From positions 6,262,001 through 6,326,000 of the forward strand of contig OW051472.1 of assembly GCA_932521025.1 (NCBI GenBank): a stretch of 64,000 bases of DNA, read 5' to 3'. Shown in pieces: positions 12,480 through 24,250 of the stretch; positions within the stretch are counted from its first letter, which is position 1; each line of letters opens with the position of its first letter. The stretch is from Oscheius onirici. Taxonomy: Eukaryota; Nematoda; Chromadorea; Rhabditida; Rhabditidae. Made by a program: the position numbers and the translations under genes. The notes below the pieces were generated by a model, which was not told where the DNA came from, did no database searches, and saw only the letters and a list, made by a program, of their open reading frames with translations.

Positions 12480-14268
12480 GGCTGAAACAAAGATTTTGAA
12501 GAAGGAAAGAAAAAGAAAGGAGAGTTGGGTGCAGCAGCTAGCTCCCGAATGACGCTGTCCTCTGTCTACAAGGGAGTTTGTGCTTCGGATCAGTCGTGGA
12601 GAGACAGCTTAAACGCCGCTTCGAAACTTTTCATCACAGTCGGCACCCACACAGATTACGGTGGAAAGTATTGGGGTGAAAAGATGGCAACAAAGAAATG
12701 TTTCGATAGCATCAGAGAGAGTTTGGGGTCGCTCGAGAAATACGAGGCTTCAAAGGGAGCGCCAAGCTGAAAGAAGGTGTCTGTTAGCATGGCGTGTGTT
12801 TGTGAGCATACAAACACATAAAGACCTCTTGGACTTTTTGTTAACGAAACGAGTGTTGCCTTGAAGAATCCACTTTTCCTAGAGGAAAGTTGACAAAAAA
12901 TCAATAGTTCACCTAAAGTTGTGTTTCTTCTGAGAGTATGTAGATTCGAATGAACGGTATATAGTTGTTTTTAACTACACATACGATCGAGCTTTTGAAC
13001 GTCGATACGCGTATTTGATGCTTCACGGGTTGTTGCGCAGACACAGTCAAAATGACCAGCACAACTACGGTGAGAATGAGCAGGAATGGCTTGGACAGTA
13101 CAACCCGAAAGCGGGCAGGAACTGCACCGATTCTTTAGTAGTGGACATGACTCAGAAATTTACATTCTGAGGGGGTTCTCGTCACTTTTTCACGCCCTTG
13201 AAACCGGTCGTGGGCATCGCTTATGTCAGCCCTCATAGGCCTGAATAACCGCCGGGGAGCGCCGTATTTTGAGGTCGTGCCGCAATTGGCAGGGATTATA
13301 GTTCAGCGCTGGGCGCTGCCAACTTTTGGGAAAGGAAACTAGACAATATAAATAATCGAGAAACTCACATTCACGCGTGATTTCCATCATTTTCTTCGAA
13401 GATTGAATTGCTCTTCTGCGGACGGAAGAGATCGGCGTTTGACAGACTGAAATGATGTTTATTCCAGGGGAGAGATTAGAGAAGAAGTAGAGAGAGAAAA
13501 ACATAATAATGACCAGAGAAAATGGAAAGCAGACGGCCCAGTTCGGGACGATGGAAAAGTAACTTCACTTCCCACCCATAAATTTCTAGCTTTACTTTTC
13601 TAGCTCACTTTTACATTTGCCCACTTCGCGATATTCTGCAATGTTCTAGAGCTTATCAAAGGCTACAACTTTGATGAACAACACAAGACTGGAAAATGTA
13701 AGCTTGAGCTAGAAAAGTGAGGCTTCTTCTCGATTTTGAAAGGGGGGGGGGGGGGGGTAAAGTAGACAGGCCACCGAGAACGGAACAAAGAAGTCTGACA
13801 AATGCCACGTTTCTCTCTTTCACTCTCACTGTGAGCCTGTCTTATAAGGACACTGAAATGACTAACAAAGGTGACTGCTGGGGGTTGGACCAGGCCGTGA
13901 GGAGAGAGAGAGGACGTGAGTAACAATACGTGGAGGGCGCCGAGGGCTCACAATTACTGCGTTAGCCGACCGGTCTCGGTGTCTCTGAAAACAGAGAGTC
14001 CGGAAATGGGATGATCTGGCTTTCGAGTACAAAAAGACTCTCCTGACTACCGTCCGCTTCGTTTCAATTTCTTCTCCCTACATCACATTAGTCACCCGTC
14101 TTGCCACTGTTTGTCTTCTTTGATTGAACTTGTCGTTCTGTCGCTGATTGAAAATTTTATAGAAATCTGATACAGATTCTTCAACAACAAGGCACACTCG
14201 GAAGTGGGGGAAAACAGTACTTTTGATACAAAACGAGACCCGTAAAAAGGTGAAAACTAAGAGAAAAA
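12480..14268. other. Region between the intermediate filament and PSME4 genes
   Basis: It holds the candidate upstream exon at 13369-13390 and a run of 16 G at 13742-13757. A short inverted motif (CTTTTCTAGCTCA near 13594 and its complement near 13705) is also present. A 25-bp segment near 13600 (TAGCTCACTTTTACATTT) resembles one inside a nonaspanin intron near 3440. Open frames here look non-coding. Confidence 0.4.
13369..13390 (-). other. Possible upstream coding exon of the intermediate filament gene
   Basis: On the - strand a TTTCAG acceptor is followed by a purine-rich leader, two adjacent ATGs and seven codons (MMEITRE), then a GTGAGT donor leaving one base. The first main exon has its own TTTCAG acceptor two bases before its ATG, so splicing would join in frame (MMEITRES-MSFSS). 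The gap is an 887-nt intron. This could be a second promoter or the true start. Confidence 0.35.
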
Positions 14269-17200
14269 CTAGGCGTAGTACACGGGAGCGATGACATTTT
14301 CGATTTGGTAGACCAGAGCGGGACCGAGCGTCTTGCAGGTGAGGGCCCAGTTGTCTCTGTGAGAGCTTCGGAACTCTCGGAGGACCTTGGTTGCAGCTAC
14401 CTGAAAAGCTAGATGTTGTAGCTAACAGAACAGAATCTGACCTGAATCTGAGCATTTCTGCTGGAATACTGACAGATGGTCCGGATGGCAGGGACGACGA
14501 GATCTGGAGTGCTGAAGGGAAAAGCAGCTACGATGGCACTGTAGCCCAAAATTCCACCATGCTGCTGCCATTTGCAGTCTTGTGAGAGCATGTTTTCCAT
14601 TCTGTCGAGAAGACTTTGATCCAGTTTGATGTAATCAAAGTGAACTAGAGTCTCCAGGCATCTGGCTGCCTCTTGTCTCACTTCAATCTGCTCGTCGGCC
14701 AAGCCGCTGTAGACGAGATTGGCCACAAGTTGTGCTCGTGTTCCTCTCTCGTAGATGAAGACGTTCGAGAAGACGATGACTTGGAAGAATTTGAGGACTG
14801 AGACCTTTGCTCGCCAGAGACAGGTCCTCTCGTATGCCTGAAAGATTTATCATTGAATCTGATTTAGTGAAATTAACTTTTTTTAACCAACCTATGAGCT
14901 AAAAAACGTTTAACTAGATTCTCGCGAGCCTCACAGGCTCAGAGGGCACATAATCAGTCTCGCTTTAACCAGATTGTCTCCTTACCTCAATGAGAATATG
15001 CAGAAGACTATCAGCAAACTTTTCGTTGACAAACAGTCCGGACATGTAATCGTGAATGAGAGTGCTGCTATTGGTTACAATGTCGTGATCCTTGAACGTG
15101 GCCAGATCATTCGAATCGTCGTCATTGGAATACTCCAGGAGTGTAGGAATCAGCTTGACGATACCCGGAGAGAGACAAGTCATACACTCTTCGTAGTACT
15201 GAAGAAGGAATTCGAGACAGCAGCGAAGGTAGATTCGTCCCTGTCTGTCATCATCCTCGTCCAGTAGTTCCAGATTACTCTCACTCAACAGACTCCTCAT
15301 TCCGGCAATATCCACCTCGCCAACCATGTTCAAAACATTCGACAGAGCCTGCTTCAGCTCTACATCCATTGTACTGCTTGATTGAGGTTCCGATTTGGTA
15401 CTGGACGGAGTCTCGACCAGGGATTCAATCTTCTCCATAAACTTTTCCAGCCAAAAGTCGGTTCCTTTGAGACGGAACCGTTCGGGAAGACCCTCGAAAT
15501 CGTTAAAAAGATTGGCATCTTCGAGCGTCGAGATGGCACGGAGAGCACTGAAAAGGGCAGTTTGAATTATGCTTTGGAATGTGACGGCAAATTGAAAGTT
15601 TGTCCCAGATCGTTTGAACTCACTTTGATATTCCGACTCTCTGCATTTCCATAGTGGCCGTCGGAAGTTGCCTCCAAGCAATATCCGTTATCCGTTTCCG
15701 AATTTCCACATCTCTCCAGTTCTTGGCTGGCAGCACACCGCTCCTGACGGCCTGATGATACGCACTGGGAGCTGGCCTCTGCATTCCTAGCAAAATCTGC
15801 TCGACGAGCCAGAAGAACCGACGAGGGTCCTCTCTGGCAAAGATCATCGGGAATACGGACATCCAGCAGGTTTCAGCTTCCGAGTTGAGATGATCAATAA
15901 GACGATCGATGGCCGGAGCTAGCCATTTCCACATGCTGTTGAGAGTCTCGAAGGGATAGTGTTTGGTTCCTTTCACGACTCCAATGAAGATGTCGGCGGC
16001 TGCTCTTTGTTCAGTGTGCTGAAAGAATATTGTCAGCTTTGTTCATCTAACCCGATCTGTCTCTCACTCTCTTCTTCAACTCACCTTTCTAGAAGCCAAC
16101 ATCTTCTTCAAGGCAGTCAAGAAATTCTCCAGAATCCTCGGACGGTCGGGAAAGTTCCGCAGAACGTACTTGATGACACGGAATGTGTTGTCATCGATCC
16201 CCTGAGTTTCCTCCTTGTCCAAAATCAAAAGCTCAATAGCCGAGTGAATGTTCTCTTCGTTCTCGAAGAAGGCAGCTATCATCTCTTCCGCCTCGGTCAG
16301 TGGCCCACGTTGGATGGAGGGTTCTGGGGCCGGAACGGAGAGCGTTGAAGGCCACTTGTGGCATCCAGTCTGCTTCGAAATGAAGACACAGCTCTGCCAC
16401 TTTTCAGCAGTGTTCGGAAGGTTCTTGCTGTCGTAAGCCACACACATATTGTCTTCTCTGATTCCGCAAAGGAGGTCCGGATACTTTGATGACCGATCGG
16501 GACAGAGCCATTGGATTCTTTTGGTCTTGGGCTTGTTCTTTCTCATCCAATAGGCCAGCTCGTCGGCACAGCGGTCACGAACGTGGACGTCATCGGAGAG
16601 CATCTTGGAGAGGATGATCTGAAGGGGGTTTTCGTAATGAAAGACACTATTCACCTTGATAGTTGCAGCATTTGCCTTGGATCTTTGAAACTTCCAGAGC
16701 ATGGCTCTTGTCAAACGGATTCTCGTGTGATGAAGACTCTTGTCATAGAAGAGTTCGATCAGTGTAGCAACCAACTTCTCCTTCTGTCTGAAATTTCGCA
16801 AATCACGCTCAAAAGAAGGATGTAAAACTCACGAATCTATCTTAACAATGGCCGCTTTCCTCTTCTCTCTAGCTCTGTCGATCTGAGGTTCCGTCGTGAA
16901 CGTTCTCCAGATTCCAATTTTCGGAAGTTCAGACCACCACACTTTCGTATATTCCAATAGTTCCTGACTCTCCGTCTCGTCTCTCTCGACAGTATTATGT
17001 TTCAGAAGCTGAGCGTAGATGTCATCCATTGCCAGATTGTAGGTCGGTCGGTCTCCGACGGGAATCTTGATCAGAGACGGCCAGAGTAGCATTTTTTCCG
17101 GAACCTGGCAGTTGGAAATCCACTTGTTCTCCCGAACAATATCCAGAGCCGCCTTGATCTTCTCGACCGAGCTGTTCTGGTCGACAAAGACCAACGAAAT

Positions 17201-20200
17201 CTTTTCGACTAGATCGATTCTGACTTCATAGTAGACTGACGCCAGATGATTCAACTCGGATCTGGCCGTGTCTCTGACTTCCGGATAATCGTTCAGAGCC
17301 AGCTTGACCAACTGATCGAAGATTTTCTTGTGGAAAGGGTAGTAGAAGAGAGTTTCATCGGCACAGACATAGTCCAGATGGATCTTGTAGAGATAGCTGT
17401 CAAAGGCATTGACCGTCAGTTTCTTGCCGTTCATCATCGGATCGTTCAGATGCGAGAAGATGTAGTCGGTCTGATTCGTCATCGAACTTCTCTCTCCCCC
17501 ATCAATTCCCTTGTCGTCAATGATGTTCCTCAGCATGTTAGTGATTGAGATCAAAGCTTGGGTATCTTCAGTTCCTTCAGTAAAGGTCATATTCTCCAGA
17601 AGAGACTCCAGCGTGACAAAAAGTGTTTCCCTCACATTGGAGCCGTCAATGTAAGGAATGTCCCAGTTCTTGTTTGTGATGTTGGCATGGCTGAATCGGG
17701 CAAATGGCAGAATCCGTTCAGAGATGTTCAGAGGGAGGAACTTTCCCGAACTCGGCATGGGAAGACACGTAACAGCTCCACAGTAGGCCATGTTAACTTG
17801 CTTCAGGTACCTCCGGAGGTCGTGGACACTGACTTTTGTCGTTCTCATCTTTTCCAGCAGAGGGAACATGAAGCGGGAGAGAATCTCAGCCACGACGTCT
17901 CTTCTACTCTCATCCGGGACATGCCAAGCCAAACTGATCTCGTGCTCTTGGTAAGTCATTCCCCAATCCTGGAAATGTTATTTGTGAAGGGAATGTTTCT
18001 CTTTTGTCTGATCTCGGTAACTGACTCACCCGAATCGGCACCCAATCCTTCAACGAGCGACTGAATTGATCTCCGAGAATTTGTTGCTGGATGGTGTAGA
18101 TCCGCGAAAGCATGTAGAGAGCATACCACATTCCCTGACAGCCAATGTCGTGAGCAAACTTGCACTCGCAATCGGTCAAGAGTTCGATCAGCTCGAAGCA
18201 CATTGTCTTGTTTCGGACGAATGCTTCGGAAGTTGTACAGAACAGAGCTGAGGCCAGATTGATGAACCATAAGGCAGTTGAACTGAGGTCTTTTTGGCGA
18301 CGAACCTCGGCTGAACGAAACGAAATAAAGAATAAAAAGAAAGATCTTACGTGTCAGCAGCGTTCTCAGATTCTTCAAGACGTACTGCGCAAATCGAGGC
18401 CAATTTTCCGGACGGACAAAGACGGCCTGGGCTACAACTCCAGTAGCCAGTTCCGTGGCAATGGCGGAATCAAACTCGTTACAGGCGACAAACTCGAAAA
18501 TCTTGTCGATGAGTTTTGCTGTGATTTCGGGAGATGAGTTGCAAAGAAGAGCATTGATGCAGCAGTCGATGGCTCGACGGAGATTCTTTTCCTCTTCACC
18601 AGTTGCCGTCGTCTCGTCTTTTAGACCTCCTAGAAGCTCGGTAGAATTTTTCGGAGCACAGACCGAGAGGGAACGAATAATGTCCAGGATCCTAAAACTA
18701 TCACTGCTGCCTTTTCTTTTGTCACTCACTTTTCTAAGATGCTGTCAGTCAGAGCAGGAAGTCGAGCAGTCAACTGACATAGAATCTTCTCGTCCTCGGT
18801 CAAGTCGTCTCTCAGCTCGATACACGAGGAACAGTCGATGTTCGGAACCAGCAAGAAGATGAGGTTCATGTTCTGAAATCAGTAATACCTACAAATCAAA
18901 ATCAAAGAAATACCTGGAGAGATATAGAAGTCTTGGACACATCATTGATGTCAATGGCACACGTCAAAGCCTCCAGGAGGTATATGAGATGAGGACGGAT
19001 GGTTCGGAGGTCACTGTTGACCTTCCTCTTGATGTGCTCGGAAACGAAGGGATAGAAGTCGGGAACGTTTGGATCCTGGAAGAATGAACTAATCATTTAG
19101 AGCTTTACAAATCGCACTTTACATACTGTGTCAAAACGAATATTCTTTTTTAAACTGAACCATCTAGACCAGTCTGAAGATACCAACCTGTTCAACCCAG
19201 TGATCTAGTGGATCCTTGAACTTTCTACCGTTCTGATCAGCGGCTATCTGATAGACGACCTCAACCAGACACTCCAGAGTGTTCAGAAGACGATGTGGCT
19301 CACATACGGCGTTCAAAGCTGGGTAGGTACTGAATTTCTTTCAATGGAACAAAAACATCAATTGACTTACTGCTCAAGGAACCTCGGTATCACAATTTCT
19401 GGCTTCAATGCCGAGAGACCCATAAGAATCTTGGAGATGGACTGAAATGGCTTGTTTTGGAACAAAAAAAGTGTTTGACTTACAAACTTGTCAAAACTGA
19501 TCTCGTTGTAGATTGCAATCAACGTCGTTTGGAGTTGACTCTCAACAAAGAGAGAAATGTCCTCGTCATTGAGGTAATACTCTCTCGGTACAGGTCTCTT
19601 GTGCTTCTTGATCCTTTCCTCGTAGACCCGATCTCGAACCGACTCGCACAGTCTGTTCATAAAGACCAAAATAGCTTTACTGTACTCATCCGCGTTCGAC
19701 GGATGCATGAAAGCTTCCAGACACTTCATTAGTCGGGTAAGTTGAGGCTGACAGCTGTTCGGACCGCCCAGAAGATCTCCGACGAAGTCGGCGAAGGCAA
19801 GAATGGACGCGGTGCCTGTCCCGTCGCCGACAGCAATCTTTCCGCCACGAACGACAAGCTGCATTGAGCGAAGGATTCGCGTGAAGAGATCCTCGTAGAT
19901 GGAACTGATGTCGCGGAAATCCGGAGCCCAGTGGAAGACTCTGAACAGAGGGATTTTGTGACAAATGTGTCTCTCTGGAATGTAACTTATTTTCGGCCAA
20001 AATACTCACTGTGCAAAGAGATACGGCAAATCTTCTCCCCAAACAGCTCCCATCTCGACGATCTCGTACAACTTCCATAGACTGTCCCACCAGAGACCAG
20101 CTCCAAATTGACGGTGTTCTTCTCCGTTCATCTGGGTCGGTAAAAAGCGGAGAGTGAGGTCGAAGAATTTCTTGTCGTCATTTCTCGGAGACAAATAGAC

Positions 20201-20935
20201 TTGGAGCTCTTCCCAGATCAGTTTTGACTCTTCCAGAGGATAAAACCGTTTGAGCTTATAGATAGCGGTCTGTATCTTGTCAGTGTCCACTCCCTCAATC
20301 TTTCCGTATTTGGCGTGGTAGTAGAGGTGAAAGACAGGTCTCCAGTCGAGAGTCATGTCCCGATGTGTGAGACGAGACATTCCGATGATGACGTCGAGCA
20401 TCTTGGCCGTAAGGTAGATGATTTCTCTGTACTGCCCGGGCTTCGTCATGACCAGATGAAGGAAATTGATTAGACGGACGGCTTCGGCGATTGTGAATCG
20501 CAGCCCGTAGTTCTGGACAAATCTGGAAGAGATGGTTTCAAGAGGCGACAGAAAAACACAGAAAAAGGGACAGAGACAGAAAAAAGTGTGACACTAACCT
20601 GTTGAGATTACTGAGAAATTGGTACAGTCCTGGATAGGGCTCATTGACCAGCACTGACGTCACTGCTCCGGTTATGAGATAGTTGTAGAAGGCTGTCGCA
20701 TACTGAACGGAATTGATGTTTCCAAGTAATCTCTTCAGACTTACCGCATCCAGTTCCTCAAAGTACGGTAGAAGAGCCACTCGGGCTTTGGGCCGTAGAT
20801 AGCCTCTGCTCATGAGAGCATTGACAGTCACTCGACCATCCACTACTACACAGCATGACTGAAAACAGATTCTGAATTTTTGAAAGTATGAATCTGCGCG
20901 CCAATTACCGTATCCCAAGTGGGGCTCGCCGCCAT
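14269..20935 (-). CDS. PSME4: Proteasome activator PA200 (PSME4/Blm10 family)
   Basis: A - strand gene of about 20 exons, with ATG at 20933-20935 and stop at 14269-14271; I estimate about 1,800 aa, close to human PA200. The product is made of HEAT-type helical repeats throughout. Family-typical stretches include WLEWHVP-like SLAWHVPDESR, TEAEEMIAAFFENEENIHS, HKWPSTLSVPA, and the C-terminal FRSSHRDNWALTCK. The last residues are APVYYA. This ends in the Tyr-Tyr-Ala tail that PA200/Blm10 inserts into the 20S alpha-ring pocket, so the activator function appears intact. It acts in the nucleus and cytosol as a ring-opening cap. A 42-nt segment in exon 2 (20703-20744) has full donor and acceptor signals but also reads in frame. 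Confidence 0.92.
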
Positions 20936-21263
20936 TTTTACCAGATTTAAGTATTTTTTTGTCTTATTAAATTCCCTGTTTTCTTCGTATTTCCTTGCAA
21001 AGTTTACTTTTTTTTGGAAAAAAATACCAGCAAAAAATCGTATAAAGTAATAATAACTAGAAAAAGTTTTGAAATAAACGTCTCACAACAGAATCTTCTT
21101 TTTTAACGAACCTTTGACTTTATGATCTGTTTAGATACATTTGGTGTATTATAGGGGCCACAGTAGCGAATAGGTAACCAAGGTCTATAAAGAATGCCCA
21201 TAGTACACGCAGAAAGCTAGTGGCTAGACTAGAAGACCAAATGGGCGGAGCTTGTTGCAGTCA
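20936..21263. other. AT-rich spacer upstream of PSME4
   Basis: The - strand promoter and leader of PSME4 should lie here. No open frame or clear element is seen. Confidence 0.4.
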
Positions 21264-21492
21264 CTAAGCCCTTTTGTGTTTTTGCTAACAATAAACACAA
21301 TTTAGTGAAGAAACTTGAAAAAAAGTAAAGATTTATACTCACCTGAACTGTTGAGTTCTTTGTGTCGCTGCCTAGAAGCTCATCCTTTTGTCGTTTTACC
21401 TCGTAGGAAGCTGGCAGCTGTGGAGAGGACGCCTTCCTCTTTCTCTGCTCGGCAGCATATCTTCCCATCAGAGGTTCAACCTTAATCACCAT
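21264..21492 (-). CDS. Small hypothetical basic protein
   Basis: Two exons (21343-21492 and 21264-21284) would encode about 56 residues: an N-terminal hydrophobic-acidic patch (MVIKVEPLMG) and a strongly basic stretch (EQRKRKASS, EVKRQKDE) like a nuclear localisation signal, ending QKHKRA. Splice signals are good (GTGAGT donor, TTGTTAG acceptor, phase 0). The same frame is open upstream to an ATG at 21660, which would add 56 residues rich in Cys, Phe and Lys. The start is therefore unsure. No family is recognised. It lies 328 bp upstream of PSME4 on the same strand, so it could share its transcript. Confidence 0.35.
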
Positions 21493-21954
21493 TGAACGAG
21501 ATTCAATGGTTACAAGCAACAGTTTACAGAAGAAATCGCAAGCAAAGCGATATTTACAATGCTTTTTGCTAAAAGCAAGTTCGTGCTGTTGGTATGGCAC
21601 TTGCCGCTTTTTGCAGTTGACAACTCGATTGAAGTTGAACTCTTGACTAAAAGTAGACAAAAAGGATATGTAAAAATAAACTGAGCCCCCGAAATTGAAG
21701 CAAAATCAATGCTCCTCTAAAAAGACTCATCTTTGATGCCGTTTCAATTCAATTACAATCCGTTTTTGGATATAAGACCTCTAAAATATTTGCTTATTTT
21801 AAGGTGATTTAGCCTTAGATTACGACGACCTCGCGCAGAAACCTCCATTTGTTACGTCAGGTGATGCCACTGTCGTGAGATGACGAAATCCAGCGGGCCT
21901 GTCCCCGTATAAAAAGAAGGGCCTAATTGCTGTTCTGCAACGTCTAAAAGTGTC
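21493..21954. other. Divergent promoter region of the 22-28 kb cluster
   Basis: It separates - strand genes on the left from the + strand cluster on the right. It includes a TATA-like TATAAAAAG at 21908-21916, about 40 bp before the first ATG of the cluster. Confidence 0.35.
21908..21916 (+). promoter_or_regulatory. TATA-box-like sequence before the cluster
   Basis: TATAAAAAG lies 39 bp upstream of the 82-aa orphan ATG at 21955, a plausible core-promoter distance if the leader is very short. No initiator was identified, so this is suggestive only. Confidence 0.3.
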
Positions 21955-22249
21955 ATGGAAGAGGAGAACATGAGAAATCAATGTTGGATTGATAATGAGT
22001 GGAATTATTTGCTAGAAATTGAATATTCGTTCCCACAGTGGGACTCACAATCAGACATGCCAATGTCGTTCAATCTATATTTTTCCGGTAAATTTCTCAG
22101 GATTCAAGAGCAACATCAGTAAAAAGCTTTCAGACAAAGAGTGTAGTTTTTGGGTAACAGATTTACGCAAAAATACGTTTCAAATGCCCGCCATCGGACC
22201 CGCTGGCTGTCGTTTACCTGCGGAAAGACACAAACTCGTCACTTTTTAA
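21955..22249 (+). CDS. Small orphan protein (82 aa), first gene of the cluster
   Basis: Two exons (21955-22087 and 22134-22249) joined over a 46-nt GTAAAT...CTTTCAG intron encode 82 residues. The protein is acidic at the start (MEEENM), Trp/Tyr-rich (NQCWIDNEWNYLLEIEYSF), then has a strand-like segment (CSFWVTDLRKNTFQM) and a C-terminus with GCRLPAERHK. The alternation of hydrophobic strands with a WVTDL element faintly recalls the head domain of XRCC4/XLF-type repair proteins, but this is a weak impression and no family is claimed. The next ATG (22418) is only 168 bp beyond its stop. Confidence 0.45.
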
Positions 22250-22417
22250 CTTTTTGAAACACTAAAATGTACTTTTCTGATCTTCTTTTATGTAAATTTC
22301 ATTTATTTTATGTTCATGAATCCAGTTAGAAGAAACTAAGCAACCTGAAAACATTTCCAATCCCACGCGTTGTATTCGTTCACAATTTGTCGATTTTCAA
22401 GTTTCAGAGCTCTAAAA

Positions 22418-24138
22418 ATGGCTAGTAAATACGCTAGATTATTATGGTTTGCTGCTAGACGGACTAGTTCATTGGTTACAGAACCCTCAAGACACGTTCT
22501 TCTTTCTAGTTCAGGTAATTTGTTTACTACTAACATCTATAGCAGCAGGCGCCGGTTGCTCAAACTAACCGAAGTTGCGTTTTTTCCCACTGGCCTTTCA
22601 TGTTTCACGTTTCGCACCACGTTCATCAACTTCAGCGTGTAAAACAACCTCCTGGACGGTTCGAAAACGGAGATTTGCCCTTTATAAGCCATTCTCAAAA
22701 AGTTTTCTTCTATTCTGGCTATTTTTGACCAATTTTTAAACGAAGGTGGTTGCTTTACACGCTGATTTCATTAAAAACGTGAAACCCGATTGCAAATTGG
22801 TGAAAACCAGGTTGCAAGCAGTACAGCCAATAATCATTCTCAAAATTCTTGCCAACGCTTTCTTTTCAGTTTCTTCTAAAACAACATTGCTCCGAGTGCT
22901 CTCTTCCGCTCAAAATAATGACGTCTCGCGATCTCCAGCATCTGTGCCCACGAAAGAAACGCTTCTCAGAATAGACTGGATGCTGGAGGCATTTGTAGGC
23001 TCGACTTGTTCATTTTCCATCATAATTTCAGGCTCCGTTATTATTTAAAGGCCACATTAATCGCTTTTTCGACGTATGCAAGGATGACGTTGAGCTGGAT
23101 GACCGAATCTACAAGTACAAAATGACCGGAGCGACGAAAATCTCTACGCATATTGGCAAAATTCGCATGTATTTCCGAATGGCATCCCCATTCAACAAAT
23201 TTGAAGTAAGTATATAGCTTTTGTAGAATTCTCGGAATTTAGAGAATCGGCTCGTGTATCTACGAAGGCGAGGACGTGGTTGTTCTGTTGTGGAAATTCA
23301 CGACTGTAGAGCCGAGCATATCAAACGTTTTCACGAATTATTTGCCGTCGTTTATTACGAGAAAAGAGGCCAAGATGATCACTACAGAAGGAGCTCTCGA
23401 TATTCATGTCAATTCTGATGGCCGTGTTTACAAAATTATCAACAGAAAGGTTTGTCCTAACTTTTCATGGTGTCTTCCAATCTTCCCCTAAAACGGGTTA
23501 GGGACTTTTCTTAGAAAAATTACAGTATAATTCGTGTCGAGACCCATCTGCTCAAATCCTATTTTTGCATTTTTCAGCGTGTTCCACTCATTTTCTTGAT
23601 TTTTAGTTAAGTTCAAATCGACTCAACGTGAAAAACTACACCAGAAACGTATAACGAAGCGTTAAAAATGTACAAAAACAGCCGAAAAATTGATTCACGA
23701 AAAATTCGTTCTAGAATATTCTAGAACAATTTTTTCTAAGAAAAGTCCCAAACCCCCTAAAACGATATCATCTGAGATGAGAAAGTTAAGGGGACGCTTA
23801 CTTCTTTTATAGAGCCGTCTCTGTCCGTTAGTACGTAGCCTTTCGCCTAGATTGTTACCTGAGCGATCTGGGTTCGATTCTCTATACTGTATTTGTATTT
23901 TTGAATCATGTTGGGTCAGTTTGGCCCGAGTCCCTGTCATGAAAAATTACTTCACTTTCACACTAAAAATCAGTCACTTTTTTAATTTCAGATTATTGCC
24001 GCCGACAGAGAGGGCGCTCGAGTGATGGCCAAAATTAAGGAAGGACAGGAGGAAATCGAGAAGAAGAGAATCGAAAAGTTGTTAAAAGAGGAAGGCGAAG
24101 CCATCGTTGAAGAGCAGAGACGACGAGGTCACATCTAA
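22418..24138 (+). CDS. DUF2358 (C6orf136-like) protein A, predicted mitochondrial
   Basis: Five exons (22418-22514, 22870-22994, 23032-23205, 23243-23449, 23992-24138) encode 249 aa. The N-terminus has the look of a mitochondrial presequence: basic, Ser-rich and free of acidic residues at first (MASKYARLLWFAARRTSSLV). The core runs CKDDVELDDRIYKYKMTG, then THIGKIRMYFRMASPF, VVLLWKFTTVEPS and a VNSDGRVYKI turn. This parallels the next gene segment by segment. It ends in a charged helix (KIKEGQEEIEKKRIEKLL). DUF2358 proteins have an NTF2-like/SnoaL-like fold of unknown function. Assignment to the family rests on resemblance to its neighbour and is less secure than for gene B. Confidence 0.72.
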
Positions 24139-24250
24139 AAGATTATATACATCTAGAAAGAAAGCTTTATTATTTATTTTTGAACATTCTCCGGTCTTCT
24201 GCCACTAGTTACCAGCATAATATATTCATCTTTTTCCACGCCTCTTCCAG

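Noticed and set aside
13742..13757. Run of 16 G
   Set aside because: Simple homopolymer; similar C or G runs occur near 2336, 4545, 28330 and 32288, so it is not specific.
22088..22100. 13-nt intron (GTAAATTTCTCAG) in the 82-aa orphan
   Set aside because: Too short to splice. A 46-nt intron using the same donor and the CTTTCAG acceptor at 22133 gives a full open frame.
23817..23896. tRNA-like stretch with GGGTTCGATTC and flanking TATAGAG/CTCTATA
   Set aside because: The B-box-like sequence and the 7-bp inverted ends cannot be combined: the T-stem has two mismatches and no proper D or anticodon stem forms. At best it is a degraded tRNA-derived repeat.
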